A DNA stretch of 64,000 nt from CBFDBF01 sp050304615 (lineage in GTDB: Bacteria; Pseudomonadota; Gammaproteobacteria; Chromatiales; Chromatiaceae), in NCBI GenBank assembly GCA_050304615.1, contig JBNLDW010000011.1, forward strand, positions 434,001 through 498,000, read 5' to 3'. Positions 1-7,961 of the stretch are shown here, in pieces (position 1 is the first letter of the stretch; each line of letters starts with the position of its first letter). A program made the translations under genes and the position numbers. The notes beneath the pieces are model-generated. The model was given only the letters and a program-made list of their open reading frames with translations, was not told the DNA's origin and ran no database searches.

Positions 1-129
1 AAGCTACGCCAGCAGGGGGTGGTTGTTCGCCACTTCAAGCAACCACGGATCGAGCAGTATTTGCGTATCACCGTGGGGACGCCAGACGAGAATAACGCAC
101 TGGTTAGTGCCTTGAGCTCCTTGATCTGA
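1..129 (+). CDS. hisC: Histidinol-phosphate aminotransferase, C-terminal end (partial)
   Basis: Only the last 42 codons lie in the window, read in frame from base 1 to a TGA at 127. The residues (RHFKQPRIEQYLRITVG, then TPDENNALVSAL) match the C-terminus of PLP-dependent class I/II aminotransferases of the HisC type, where the arginine of YLRITVG contributes to substrate phosphate/carboxylate binding. HisC converts imidazole-acetol phosphate plus glutamate to histidinol phosphate in the cytoplasm. The gene is convergent with the degS-like protease, as hisC1 is next to algW in Pseudomonas. The 5' part is outside the window, so full length cannot be judged. Confidence 0.85.
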   Translation, partial: KLRQQGVVVRHFKQPRIEQYLRITVGTPDENNALVSALSSLI

Positions 130-152
130 GCTATTAACCAGGCAAGTAAGGT

Positions 153-1313
153 TTATTGCGGCTGCTGGGGCCGCTCTATCACGGTCACCTCGGCCTCAAA
201 CCTCTTCTGCCCGCGCCACCCCTTTATCTTTACCCTCTCTCCCGGTGGTAGCAGAGAGATAATATGGAGCGCATCTTGGGAATTATCGGGTGTTTGGTCG
301 CCGATCTGGGTGATGATATCACCTGGCTTGATCCCGGCGCTGTCGGCCGGACCTCCCTCCAGTATCCCAGAGATTAGTATGCCCTTCACCTCTTTCAGCT
401 GGAAAGATCGGGCCAGCTGTGGGGTTACCTCCTGCCCGGCAATCCCTAACCAACCGCGTACCACGCGTCCATGGGCGATGATCTGGCGCATTACGCCCTC
501 TGCTAACTTTACCGGGATGGCGAAGCCTATACCGTGAGAGCCGCCGCTCTTGGAGAAGATGGCGGTATTGATACCGACTAGGTCTCCGGCGGCATTCACC
601 AGGGCGCCCCCGGAGTTGCCCGGGTTTATGGCTGCGTCGGTCTGAATGAAGTTCTCAAATGTGTTGATGCCCAGCTGGCTGCGGCCAGTGGCGCCAACAA
701 TGCCCATGGTAACGGTCTGACCTACACCAAATGGGTTGCCTATTGCCAGCACTACATCACCCACTCGCAGGGCATCAGAATCACCAATGCTCAAGGCGGG
801 AAGGTTGGTTTCATCGGTGTGTAGCAGCGCTAGATCTGTATCCGGGTCATCGCCAATAACCTCCGCCTGGATGGTGCGCCCATCGGCCAGGACTACGCGG
901 ATCTCGTCCGCATTGTCCACCACATGATGGTTGGTCATGATATAGCCATCCGGGCTTAGGATTACTCCTGAACCCAGGCTGGTTTGTAACCTTTTCCGAG
1001 TTTGGCCAGAAAATCTGTTACCAAAAAAACGCTTGAATATTGGGTCATCAAAGAGCGGATTGATGCGCTGTACTGTCACCTTAGCAGTGAATATATTGAC
1101 TACAGCCGGGGTAGCGCGCTGCACCGCGTCGGCATATGAGGCCGGGCCAACAGTCTGGGTACTGGGGCGATAGATGGTGGGTGCTGGCGCCACCGGCTCC
1201 GGCTCCGGTGTGGCCGGTTGTTCTTGCGGCAGTAGTTTCAGCACCACCAGGGCGGCCACCAGGCCGGCGACGATGGAGATCAGGGCAAAGGTAAAGAATC
1301 GCTGGAGTTTCAT
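153..1313 (-). CDS. degS: DegS/AlgW-type periplasmic serine protease with one PDZ domain
   Basis: A 386-residue HtrA-family protease. An N-terminal uncleaved membrane anchor (about residues 7-27) is followed by a Pro/Glu-rich linker, a trypsin-like domain and a single C-terminal PDZ domain (about 280-375). The catalytic triad is visible as His130 (TNHHVV), Asp160 (DTDLALL) and Ser234 (NPGNSGGA). One PDZ plus a membrane anchor points to the regulatory DegS/AlgW class rather than DegP, which has two. In that family the protease is triggered by misfolded porin C-termini and makes the first cut in the anti-sigma factor RseA/MucA, releasing sigma-E/AlgU. No rseA or rpoE is in the window. The short gap to the divergent Nif3-like gene must hold both promoters. 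Confidence 0.93.
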   Translation of the reverse strand: MKLQRFFTFALISIVAGLVAALVVLKLLPQEQPATPEPEPVAPAPTIYRPSTQTVGPASYADAVQRATPAVVNIFTAKVTVQRINPLFDDPIFKRFFGNRFSGQTRKRLQTSLGSGVILSPDGYIMTNHHVVDNADEIRVVLADGRTIQAEVIGDDPDTDLALLHTDETNLPALSIGDSDALRVGDVVLAIGNPFGVGQTVTMGIVGATGRSQLGINTFENFIQTDAAINPGNSGGALVNAAGDLVGINTAIFSKSGGSHGIGFAIPVKLAEGVMRQIIAHGRVVRGWLGIAGQEVTPQLARSFQLKEVKGILISGILEGGPADSAGIKPGDIITQIGDQTPDNSQDALHIISLLPPGERVKIKGWRGQKRFEAEVTVIERPQQPQ

Positions 1314-1363
1314 GATGTATATACCCTAACATGTTCCATTAATTGTCAACAGTAGGAGTGGTT

Positions 1364-2119
1364 ATGGTAGAGCTGAACAAGCTGGAAAGCTACTGCAACG
1401 AGCTGCTATACACCCACCCCTTGGATGACTACTGTCCTAACGGGGTACAGGTGGATGTTGGTAGCCGCGAGGTGCGACGGCTGGTCTCCGCGGTCACCGC
1501 GTGCCAGTCAGCTATTGATGGGGCGGTGGAGATGGGGGCTGACCTGCTGCTGGTACATCATGGTCTCTTTTGGCGCGGTGAGCCGATCCCGCTTACCGGA
1601 GTCAAGGGGCTGCGGGTAGGTGCCCTCTATCGTGGTGGTTTAGGTCTGATGGCCTATCATCTGCCCCTAGATGCTCATCCACAGTTGGGGAATAACCGGC
1701 TGCTGGGCGAGCGGCTTGGGTTGCATGGAGGCAGTGCCGTCGCAGAGGAGAACGGGCTGCTGTGGCAGGCGGAGCTGGCCGCCCCGGAGTCTGCCGCAGA
1801 GTTTGCCCAGCGCATCCAGGGAGCCCTGGATCGACAGCCACTCCATCTGCCGGGAGGAGCGGAGCTGATCAGGCTGGTGGCATGGTGCAGCGGGGCGGCA
1901 CAGGACTATATCGTCAAGGCAGCTGCCCTCGGGGTAGATGCCTTTATCAGCGGCGAGGTGTCGGAACAGACGGCCCACCTAGCCAGCGAGCTTGGGATAC
2001 ATTACTTTGCTGCTGGGCATCACGCTACAGAGCGGTTTGGGGTGCGGGCGCTGGGGGATAATTTGGCAGACAGGTTTGGTTTGGAGCACCATTTTCTCGA
2101 TATTTCCAACCCGGTATAG
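1364..2119 (+). CDS. Nif3-like dinuclear metal-center protein (YbgI family)
   Basis: A 251-residue protein of the Nif3/YbgI (DUF34) family. Family hallmarks are the early CPNGVQV segment, the metal-binding LLVHHGLFW motif (paired histidines), and the late GHHATERFG motif that completes the two-metal site. Homologues form toroidal hexamers; the physiological reaction is not firmly established, and the database name GTP cyclohydrolase 1 type 2 is weakly supported. I chose ATG 1364 because AGGAG (1354-1358) sits 5 bases upstream; a TTG seven codons earlier lacks a good Shine-Dalgarno. It stands alone between degS (divergent) and petABC, with a hairpin after its stop. Confidence 0.9.
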   Translation: MVELNKLESYCNELLYTHPLDDYCPNGVQVDVGSREVRRLVSAVTACQSAIDGAVEMGADLLLVHHGLFWRGEPIPLTGVKGLRVGALYRGGLGLMAYHLPLDAHPQLGNNRLLGERLGLHGGSAVAEENGLLWQAELAAPESAAEFAQRIQGALDRQPLHLPGGAELIRLVAWCSGAAQDYIVKAAALGVDAFISGEVSEQTAHLASELGIHYFAAGHHATERFGVRALGDNLADRFGLEHHFLDISNPV

Positions 2120-2193
2120 TGATCGATGCAGCCTGCTGATCTTGACCTTTACGCCCCATTATTGGAGAATGCGCCAGCGGTTTTATGGCTGCT

Positions 2194-2215
2194 GCCTGAA
2201 CCCGCCGGTTCAGGC
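2194..2215. terminator. Hairpin between the Nif3-like gene and petA
   Basis: A perfect 9-bp inverted repeat GCCTGAACC/GGTTCAGGC with a 4-base loop lies 75 bases after the upstream stop and about 40 bases before petA. There is no clear U-tract, so it may be a weak terminator, an mRNA-stability hairpin or part of the petA leader. Confidence 0.4.
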
Positions 2216-2256
2216 GATAGTCCTGGGACTGTTCGTTTGACTTGGGGGGTCACTTA

Positions 2257-2850
2257 ATGAACGCGGATGGTGTTGATCTAAAAAAGCGGCGTATGTTGAC
2301 TGCTGCGACTAGTGTGGTTGGTGCCATTGGCACCGGTTTTGTGGTTTATCCTTTTTTGGCGGCTTGGGCGCCCAGTGAAAAGGCCAAGGCTGCAGGTGCT
2401 CCGGTCGAGGCCGATATCAGTAAGCTGGAACCGGGCCAGATGATGACAGTCAAGTGGCGTGGCAAGCCAGTCTGGATTGTGCGCCGTAGCGCGGACAATC
2501 TTTCAGACCTTCCCACGTTAAACCCTACCCTGGAAGACCCAGAGTCCATAATACCGCAGCAGCCAGTTTATTGTCAGAATGAGCACCGCTCTAGAAAACC
2601 AGAGTATTTTGTGGCCATCGGTATCTGCACCCATCTTGGCTGCTCGCCGAGCTTCCACCCCAATGCTGTGTCTGAGCCTTTTGACCCGGACTGGAAGGGT
2701 GGCTTCTACTGCCCCTGTCACGGCTCCCGTTTTGATCTGGCCGGGCGGGTTTTTTCCGGTGTACCGGCCCCCACTAATCTGGTGATCCCCAAGCATATGT
2801 ATCTTTCGGACACCCTGATATTGGTGGGTGAGGATGGAGGGGCCTCCTGA
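2257..2850 (+). CDS. petA: Ubiquinol-cytochrome c reductase, Rieske iron-sulfur subunit
   Basis: The Rieske [2Fe-2S] subunit of cytochrome bc1, moving electrons from ubiquinol to cytochrome c1 on the periplasmic side. A twin-arginine-type N-terminus (KKRRMLTAATS, residues 9-19) and one membrane helix precede the soluble domain. Cluster ligands are Cys124/His126 in CTHLGC and Cys152-Pro-Cys154/His155 in CPCHGS, with Cys129 and the second-box cysteine available for the structural disulphide. Start ATG 2257 (198 aa) is chosen because the G-run at 2244-2250 is well placed; a TTG at 2242 in the same frame would sit on top of it. The stop overlaps the petB start (TGATG), typical of a translationally coupled petABC operon. 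Confidence 0.97.
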   Translation: MNADGVDLKKRRMLTAATSVVGAIGTGFVVYPFLAAWAPSEKAKAAGAPVEADISKLEPGQMMTVKWRGKPVWIVRRSADNLSDLPTLNPTLEDPESIIPQQPVYCQNEHRSRKPEYFVAIGICTHLGCSPSFHPNAVSEPFDPDWKGGFYCPCHGSRFDLAGRVFSGVPAPTNLVIPKHMYLSDTLILVGEDGGAS

Positions 2851-4067
2851 TGAGTTTCTTAAACTGGATAGATGAGCGTTTTCCGCTTACCAAGGTGTGG
2901 AATGAGCACCTTGCCGAATATTACGCGCCTAAGAACTTTAATTTCTGGTACTTCATGGGCTCCCTGGCGCTGCTGGTTCTGGTGATGCAGATTGTTACCG
3001 GCGTCTGGCTGGCTATGAGTTACAAGCCGGACGCGGATTTGGCTTTCGGTTCGGTCGAATACATCATGCGTGATGTGGACTGGGGCTGGCTGATTCGCTA
3101 CCTCCACTCTACTGGTGCTTCCGCCTTTTTTATTGTGATCTACCTGCATATGTTCCGCGGACTGATGTATGGCTCTCACCGCAAGCCGCGTGAGCTGCTA
3201 TGGATTATTGGTGTGGTTATCTATCTGGTTATGATGGCTACCGCCTTTATGGGCTATTTGCTGCCATGGGGTCAGATGTCATTCTGGGGTGCGCAGGTTA
3301 TTGTGAATCTGTTTAGCGCCGTACCGGTTGTAGGTGAGGAGCTGGGCGTATGGATTCGTGGTGACTACGTTATCTCTGATGTCACCCTGAACCGCTTCTT
3401 TGCCCTGCATTTTCTGATGCCATTCCTGCTCGCTGCCCTGGTGTACGTGCATATCGTCGCACTGCATGCGGTTGGATCTAATAACCCGGATGGTATTGAG
3501 ATCAAGAAGAACAAGGACGAGAACGGCATTCCTAAAGATGGCATACCGTTTCACCCCTACTACACGGTGAAGGATATCGCTGGCGTGGCAGGCTTCCTGT
3601 TTCTATTTGCCATAGTGGTCTTCTATGCGCCGGAGATGGGCGGGTACTTTCTTGAGCATCCAAACTTTGAGCCGGCCAATCCGCTGAAGACCCCTTTGCA
3701 CATTGCCCCGGTCTGGTATTTCACACCGTTTTACGCCATCCTGCGGGCGGTACCTTCTATCGCAGGTTCTGCCTTCCCGGGTGTGGTGGCGATGTTCGGC
3801 TCCATTCTGATCCTATTCTTCTTGCCCTGGCTCGACAGGAGCCCGGTCAAGTCGGTGCGTTACAAGGGAACACTCTACAAGGTTCTGTTGATACTGTTCG
3901 CGCTGGATTTCATCATGCTTGGTTTCCTCGGTATGAAGCCTACCACTACGCTCTACACCATCTTGGCTCGGGTGGGGACGATCTACTACTTTGCCTTCTT
4001 CCTGCTGATGCCGATCTATAGTCAGATGGATAAGACCAAGCCTGTTCCTGAGAGGGTGACCAAATGA
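2850..4067 (+). CDS. petB: Ubiquinol-cytochrome c reductase, cytochrome b subunit
   Basis: A 405-residue polytopic di-haem cytochrome b, the quinone-oxidising/reducing core of complex III in the inner membrane. Eight hydrophobic segments are visible. Haem-ligating histidines are in the second helix (RYLHSTG and YLHMFRG) and the fourth (FALHFLMP and YVHIVALH). The Qo-site motif reads PVWYFTPFYAILRAVP, a variant of PEWY that I believe is usual in beta/gammaproteobacteria, so it is not by itself odd. The start overlaps the petA stop and the stop overlaps the petC start by 4 bases (ATGA), so the three subunits are translationally coupled. Confidence 0.97.
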   Translation: MSFLNWIDERFPLTKVWNEHLAEYYAPKNFNFWYFMGSLALLVLVMQIVTGVWLAMSYKPDADLAFGSVEYIMRDVDWGWLIRYLHSTGASAFFIVIYLHMFRGLMYGSHRKPRELLWIIGVVIYLVMMATAFMGYLLPWGQMSFWGAQVIVNLFSAVPVVGEELGVWIRGDYVISDVTLNRFFALHFLMPFLLAALVYVHIVALHAVGSNNPDGIEIKKNKDENGIPKDGIPFHPYYTVKDIAGVAGFLFLFAIVVFYAPEMGGYFLEHPNFEPANPLKTPLHIAPVWYFTPFYAILRAVPSIAGSAFPGVVAMFGSILILFFLPWLDRSPVKSVRYKGTLYKVLLILFALDFIMLGFLGMKPTTTLYTILARVGTIYYFAFFLLMPIYSQMDKTKPVPERVTK

Positions 4068-4801
4068 AAAAGCTGATCATTGCATTTTTGCTAGTTACGG
4101 CACCTGTATTGGGATTGGCAGCTGGCGGCGTTCATCTGGATGCTGCCAATATCGACATCTCTGACCAGGCTTCTCTGCAGCGCGGTGCTAAGTATTTTAT
4201 GAATTACTGTATGAGCTGCCACTCGGTCAAGTACCAGCGCTACAATCGTATGGCGCGGGATCTTGGGTTGACCGAAGATGAGGTTAAGGAAAACCTGATG
4301 TTCACCACTGACAGGATCGGTGACACCATGACCATCGCAATGGATCCGCAGGTTGCAGAAAAGTGGTTTGGTGTTGTTCCGCCGGATCTGAGCGTGATGA
4401 TCCGTGCCAGGGGGGTGGACTACATATATACTTATCTGCGCAGTTTCTATATTGATGAGTCGCGTAAGTTCGGGGTGAATAACACGGTATTCCCTGATGT
4501 GGGCATGCCCCATGCGCTATGGCAGTTGCAAGGTTCCCAAAAGGCTGTGTTTAAGACAGAGAAGGATGCCGCAGGTGGTGATGTTGAGGTTTTCGACCAC
4601 TTTGAGCCTGTGACTGCAGGAACCCTGAGTCCTGAAGAGTATGACCAGGTTGCCCGTGATCTTACGACATTCCTGAGTTATGTAGGTGAACCGATACAGC
4701 TGAAGCGTCAGCAGTTGGGTAAATGGGTGCTGCTCTTTCTTGCGGTGTTCTTTGTGTTGGCCTATCTGCTGAAGAAGGAGTACTGGAAAGATATCCATTG
4801 A
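4064..4801 (+). CDS. petC: Ubiquinol-cytochrome c reductase, cytochrome c1 subunit
   Basis: A 245-residue cytochrome c1. It has an N-terminal Sec signal peptide (residues 1 to about 20), a periplasmic haem domain with the covalent attachment motif Cys49-Met-Ser-Cys52-His53, a probable distal methionine ligand in DVGMPHALWQ, and a C-terminal anchoring helix (about 217-235) ending in a positively charged tail. It takes electrons from the Rieske protein and passes them to soluble or membrane cytochrome c. It is the last gene of petABC; a factor-independent terminator follows, and sspA has its own start signals. Confidence 0.97.
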   Translation: MKKLIIAFLLVTAPVLGLAAGGVHLDAANIDISDQASLQRGAKYFMNYCMSCHSVKYQRYNRMARDLGLTEDEVKENLMFTTDRIGDTMTIAMDPQVAEKWFGVVPPDLSVMIRARGVDYIYTYLRSFYIDESRKFGVNNTVFPDVGMPHALWQLQGSQKAVFKTEKDAAGGDVEVFDHFEPVTAGTLSPEEYDQVARDLTTFLSYVGEPIQLKRQQLGKWVLLFLAVFFVLAYLLKKEYWKDIH

Positions 4802-4839
4802 GCGGCTACAGCCTGGGTTCTCAGGTTGAAATAGCATTG

Positions 4840-4866
4840 GGGCGCATATTAGAAGTGCGCCCTTTT
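4840..4866 (+). terminator. Rho-independent terminator after petABC
   Basis: A 7-bp stem GGGCGCA/TGCGCCC with a 9-base loop, directly followed by TTTT, lies about 40 bases downstream of the petC stop. Confidence 0.7.
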
Positions 4867-4890
4867 GCGTTTGCCGGTTGACAAGCAGGG

Positions 4891-4896
4891 TATAAT
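4891..4896 (+). promoter_or_regulatory. Consensus -10 element upstream of sspA
   Basis: A perfect TATAAT lies 53 bases before the sspA start and just after the petABC terminator. The nearby TTGACA (4878-4883) is only 7 bases away, so it cannot be the matching -35; any real -35 must be a weaker hexamer around 4868-4876. Confidence 0.4.
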
Positions 4897-4948
4897 CCTA
4901 GTTTGGGTTTGTTGAGCCCCCCATTGAGTTATGTTCTGGAGTAGATAA

Positions 4949-5572
4949 ATGGCAGTTGTTACCAATAAAAGATCGGTGATGGCACTCTATTCGGATGTGG
5001 AGTGTCCATATAGCCACCGGGTGCGCATGGTGCTGGCAGAGAAAAATATTACCGTAAATGTCTTGGATGTGGATCCGTTGAATCTGCCTGATGATCTGAT
5101 GGATCTCAACCCATATGGATCTCTGCCAACCCTGGTAGATCGCGATCTCATACTATATGAATCAAGGATCATCATGGAGTATCTGGAGGAGCGTTTCCCC
5201 CATCCACCACTGCTGCCGGTAGATCCCGTATCCAGGGCTACCTCACGTCTCTATATGTACCGGGTGGATCGTGACTGGTACTCCCTGATGGATGCAATAC
5301 AGGCTGGCGGTAAGAGTGCGGCCAAGGCCCGCAAGGAGCTGCGTGACAGCCTGACAGCAACAGCACCGGTCTTTGCCTCCAAGCCATATTTCATGAGCGA
5401 TGATATGACCCTGGTGGATTGTAGTATTGCCCCTATGTTGTGGCGCCTGCCCTCACTTGGAGTAGAGCTTCCTCCCCAGGCCAAGGCGGTGGGTGAATAC
5501 ATGGATCGGCTGGCAAAGCGGGGCTGTTTTCAGAAGAGCCTGAGCGAGCTAGAGCGGGAGATGCGTGACTGA
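4949..5572 (+). CDS. sspA: Stringent starvation protein A
   Basis: A 207-residue glutathione-S-transferase-fold protein of the SspA family. It has an N-terminal thioredoxin-like domain (about 1-85, with YSDVECPYSHRVRMVLAEK and the PYGSLPTLVDR turn) and a C-terminal all-helical domain. SspA has no GST activity; it binds RNA polymerase and sigma-70 and alters promoter use in stationary phase and stress. The gene overlaps sspB by 8 bases, the conserved sspAB arrangement, and the petABC-sspAB order is seen in many Gammaproteobacteria. Confidence 0.95.
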   Translation: MAVVTNKRSVMALYSDVECPYSHRVRMVLAEKNITVNVLDVDPLNLPDDLMDLNPYGSLPTLVDRDLILYESRIIMEYLEERFPHPPLLPVDPVSRATSRLYMYRVDRDWYSLMDAIQAGGKSAAKARKELRDSLTATAPVFASKPYFMSDDMTLVDCSIAPMLWRLPSLGVELPPQAKAVGEYMDRLAKRGCFQKSLSELEREMRD

Positions 5573-5969
5573 CCATACGGCTCACGGCCTGAGCTCTAAC
5601 CACCCCTATCTTATCCGTGCCCTCTACCAGTGGCTTTTGGATAACGGGCTGACCCCTCATCTGCTGGTAGAGGTGGTTGATGCCAGTGTGGTAGTCCCAA
5701 GTAGGTATGTGGAAGATGGCCGTATCGTCCTTAATATAAGCCCATCTGCGGTACAGCAATTGGAGCTAAGCAATGAGCTGATCACCTTCAATGCCCGCTT
5801 TGGCGGCTCTGCGATGAAGGTGATAGTGCCAACGACTGCGGTACTAGGGATCTTCGCAAAGGAGAGTGGCCACGGAATGCTGTTTCCTCAGGAAGATGGC
5901 TCCGGGCCGGAGGGCGAGCCACAACCACCAGATGCACCCCGGCCGCCTAGTCTGAAGGTGGTAAAGTAG
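5565..5969 (+). CDS. sspB: ClpXP adaptor SspB
   Basis: A 134-residue SspB homologue. The folded N-terminal domain (about 8-112, with RPYLIRALY-like start, HLLVEV, VLNISPSAV and ITFNARFGG) binds the ssrA degradation tag. A flexible, Pro-rich C-terminal tail ends in PRPPSLKVVK, the kind of short hydrophobic/basic peptide that docks on the ClpX zinc-binding domain. It delivers ssrA-tagged proteins from stalled ribosomes to ClpXP. The start is GTG 5565 inside the end of sspA, so translation is coupled. Confidence 0.95.
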   Translation: MTDHTAHGLSSNHPYLIRALYQWLLDNGLTPHLLVEVVDASVVVPSRYVEDGRIVLNISPSAVQQLELSNELITFNARFGGSAMKVIVPTTAVLGIFAKESGHGMLFPQEDGSGPEGEPQPPDAPRPPSLKVVK

Positions 5970-5979
5970 CAGGCAGTAC

Positions 5980-6100
5980 CTACTGGTTGCTTACCAGTCC
6001 CAGGGTAAATTCCTCTAGATTAGTTCCCACCATAACCACATGCCCACGTCGTTGTTCCAGTCCCTCCTCGCTGTGTCGAAGCGGAAGATGCGCAGTTTGC
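5980..6100 (-). pseudogene. Frameshifted remnant of a DUF3301 gene
   Basis: Reading the minus strand from 6072 to the stop at 5980 gives 30 residues starting SEEGLEQRRGHVVMVGTN. Of these, 25 are identical to the C-terminus of the intact DUF3301 gene at 7594-7899. Just upstream the matching segment RIFRFD is in another frame: one base is missing near 6073-6074. Beyond about 6100 the similarity fades. It is thus a decayed 3' fragment, a direct repeat of the 3' end of the intact gene, in the same orientation on the other side of the CARDB/PAN gene. Confidence 0.85.
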
Positions 6101-6240
6101 CGTGAAGATAGTCACAAATATCGAAACCCTGATGGCAATAATGGGGTGTGTTCTGGCGCTTGAGGAACAAAGCTGAAACTGCACGGTCAGTATGGTCGTG
6201 TAAGGAGTATGTTGTATCAACAACGCAAGGAGTGAATCGT

Positions 6241-7404
6241 ATGAAAAACATTCAACATATAGTTTCAGCGTCCGTTGTAATTGCGGTATCGATGGTTGCT
6301 ATGGGACATGCTCATGCTAGGCAAGATGTGCACTGCAACTTTACTTGGGAAGAGAATGCAGCACAAAATGTCAAACATGGAAGTAGTTACGTCGCAAAGA
6401 GGGTGCGTAATAGCGAGTATAATCGGCTGGTTGCAATGGGAAAGGTTGCGACCCGTGTAGCCGCTGACGCGGGAGCTTATTGCCAGTTGAACCATCCAGA
6501 AAACACCCTTATTGATGTCAGGATAACAAAGGCCGACCAACGGCTTAACTCGAGTGGTAACATTCCAGACTGCGCCAACATGAACGCAATGGTGGAATGT
6601 AGGGGATCACGTCTTTTTGATGATGAACCCAGCGCCGAAGCAGAACAGTCATCTCAGTCATCTGAGCAATCCAGCGGGACATCAGGTGGTGGGTCTAGCA
6701 CCGAGGCAGAGCAACCATCTCAATCCACTGGGCAATCCCAGGGGACTCCAAATATTGTCATAAACAATTTCTCGCTAAGTCCGTCCACGCCAGTTAAAGG
6801 AGAGCCGGTTGAGGTTAGGATTGGAGTTTATAATAACGGCAATGCGCGTGCTGGTTCCTACAAGGTGGAATGGTATCCTGGGGAAAACTACCCAGAGCCT
6901 GCCTGTAGCTGGAATGTATCCGGTAACAATGTGAATGGCGGCAGGACGCTAAACTGCACTTACGCTGGTTATCCCAGCAGGTATGGGAGTATCCGCGCCA
7001 AGGTTGTTGCTGATTCTGATGGCCAGGTCGACGAGCTTAACGAAGGTGATAATACACGGTTTATGCAGGTGCGCGTTGTGGAGAGCCAGGCTAGCGCCGA
7101 AGCAGAAGAGCCAGCAGATAGTGGTTTGCCAGCCGAAGCGGAAGAGTCAACAGATGACGGCCTGCCAGCCACAGCGTCATATAGACTGTTGCCGGTTATG
7201 CGGTTACCGGGTAATGACCTGCGCCTGATAGAGATGAGCTCACCTAACTGGATGCTTTGCCGTCAGGCCTGTACTGATGATGAGCAGTGCAGGGCCTTTA
7301 CATATCGTGCGCCTAATGCGAGCTCAGGGCCAATCTGTTTGCTCAAGAGTGGGGTAGGTATGCGGATACCGGATCCGTGCTGCCAGTCGGGTGTAAAACA
7401 ATAA
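6241..7404 (+). CDS. Secreted CARDB-like and PAN/apple-domain protein
   Basis: A 387-residue exported protein, not a known enzyme. A Sec signal peptide ends at about residue 26 (GHAHA). Next comes a cysteine-containing N-terminal module (27-118), then a Ser/Gln/Glu-rich linker with repeated (S/T)AEAEQ- or STEAEQ-like units. A CARDB-like beta-sandwich follows (about 163-265; PNIVINNFSLSPSTPVKGEPV and VDELNEGDN are typical), then a second acidic linker with AEAEE units, and a C-terminal PAN/apple-like module (about 300-375; WMLCRQACTDDEQCRAFTY). PAN and CARDB modules usually bind carbohydrate or protein ligands outside the cell. Start ATG 6241 has AAGGAG 8 bases upstream (6227-6232); an in-frame ATG at 6148 lacks a signal peptide at its N-terminus. 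Its flanks are duplicated DUF3301 sequence, suggesting insertion here. Confidence 0.75.
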   Translation: MKNIQHIVSASVVIAVSMVAMGHAHARQDVHCNFTWEENAAQNVKHGSSYVAKRVRNSEYNRLVAMGKVATRVAADAGAYCQLNHPENTLIDVRITKADQRLNSSGNIPDCANMNAMVECRGSRLFDDEPSAEAEQSSQSSEQSSGTSGGGSSTEAEQPSQSTGQSQGTPNIVINNFSLSPSTPVKGEPVEVRIGVYNNGNARAGSYKVEWYPGENYPEPACSWNVSGNNVNGGRTLNCTYAGYPSRYGSIRAKVVADSDGQVDELNEGDNTRFMQVRVVESQASAEAEEPADSGLPAEAEESTDDGLPATASYRLLPVMRLPGNDLRLIEMSSPNWMLCRQACTDDEQCRAFTYRAPNASSGPICLLKSGVGMRIPDPCCQSGVKQ

Positions 7405-7593
7405 CAGTATCAGGCAAAAGTGGTGTATTTAATATTGGATAGTATTGCTTAGCAGCTCGAAATATAAATATGCCACCTTTTGCCTCCTCTGCATGCTGGG
7501 GGCTTAGGAGTTGCGGCGAATAACTCAATATATCAGACGGAGGGAACAGTAGTTTCCTCCGTCACTGCTATGGGGGTCTGAGAAATCTACGGG

Positions 7594-7899
7594 CTAGTCG
7601 TTGCTTACTAACCCCAGTGTAAACTCCTCCATATTGGTGCCTACCATCACAATGTGCCCACGCCTCCTTCCCAACCCCTCCTCGCTGAAATCAAAGCGAA
7701 ATATGCGGCGGATCCGCACCCCACGGGTTGTCCAACGCAGGCCTATGCGCTCCAGCCCTACGGTCTGATCGAGAAACTGGACATCGCGCTGGCGACAGCC
7801 GGAAACACATATTGCGGTAGCAATCTCCCTGGCACGGGCGCTATCCAGCCAGAACCAGACAACGGCCCCAATAGATGCAATGCCTAATAGTGTTCCCAT
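7594..7899 (-). CDS. DUF3301 small membrane-anchored protein
   Basis: A 101-residue protein with one N-terminal hydrophobic segment (about 3-18) followed by the DUF3301 pattern: W..SARAREIA, a cysteine pair (CVSGC), QFLDQTVGL and RRIFRFDFSEEG. Members are small gammaproteobacterial proteins of unknown role, predicted to be single-pass inner-membrane proteins with a cytoplasmic tail. The C-terminal third is duplicated as a frameshifted fragment at 5980-6100. Confidence 0.75.
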   Translation of the reverse strand: MGTLLGIASIGAVVWFWLDSARAREIATAICVSGCRQRDVQFLDQTVGLERIGLRWTTRGVRIRRIFRFDFSEEGLGRRRGHIVMVGTNMEEFTLGLVSND

Positions 7900-7961
7900 G
7901 GGTGTTATGCTAGCAGTGCCCGGTGGGGATGATATATATGGTTGAGCAGGGGGTGGGTACT

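Noticed and set aside
3713..3760. PVWY in place of PEWY in cytochrome b as a defective Qo site
   Set aside because: This variant is, to my knowledge, normal in beta/gammaproteobacterial cytochrome b.
4878..4896. TTGACA followed by TATAAT upstream of sspA as a perfect sigma-70 promoter
   Set aside because: The two hexamers are separated by 7 bases instead of about 17, so they cannot work together; only the -10 is kept.
6148..6240. Extended N-terminus of the CARDB/PAN protein
   Set aside because: The extension has no signal peptide or ribosome-binding site, while ATG 6241 has both.
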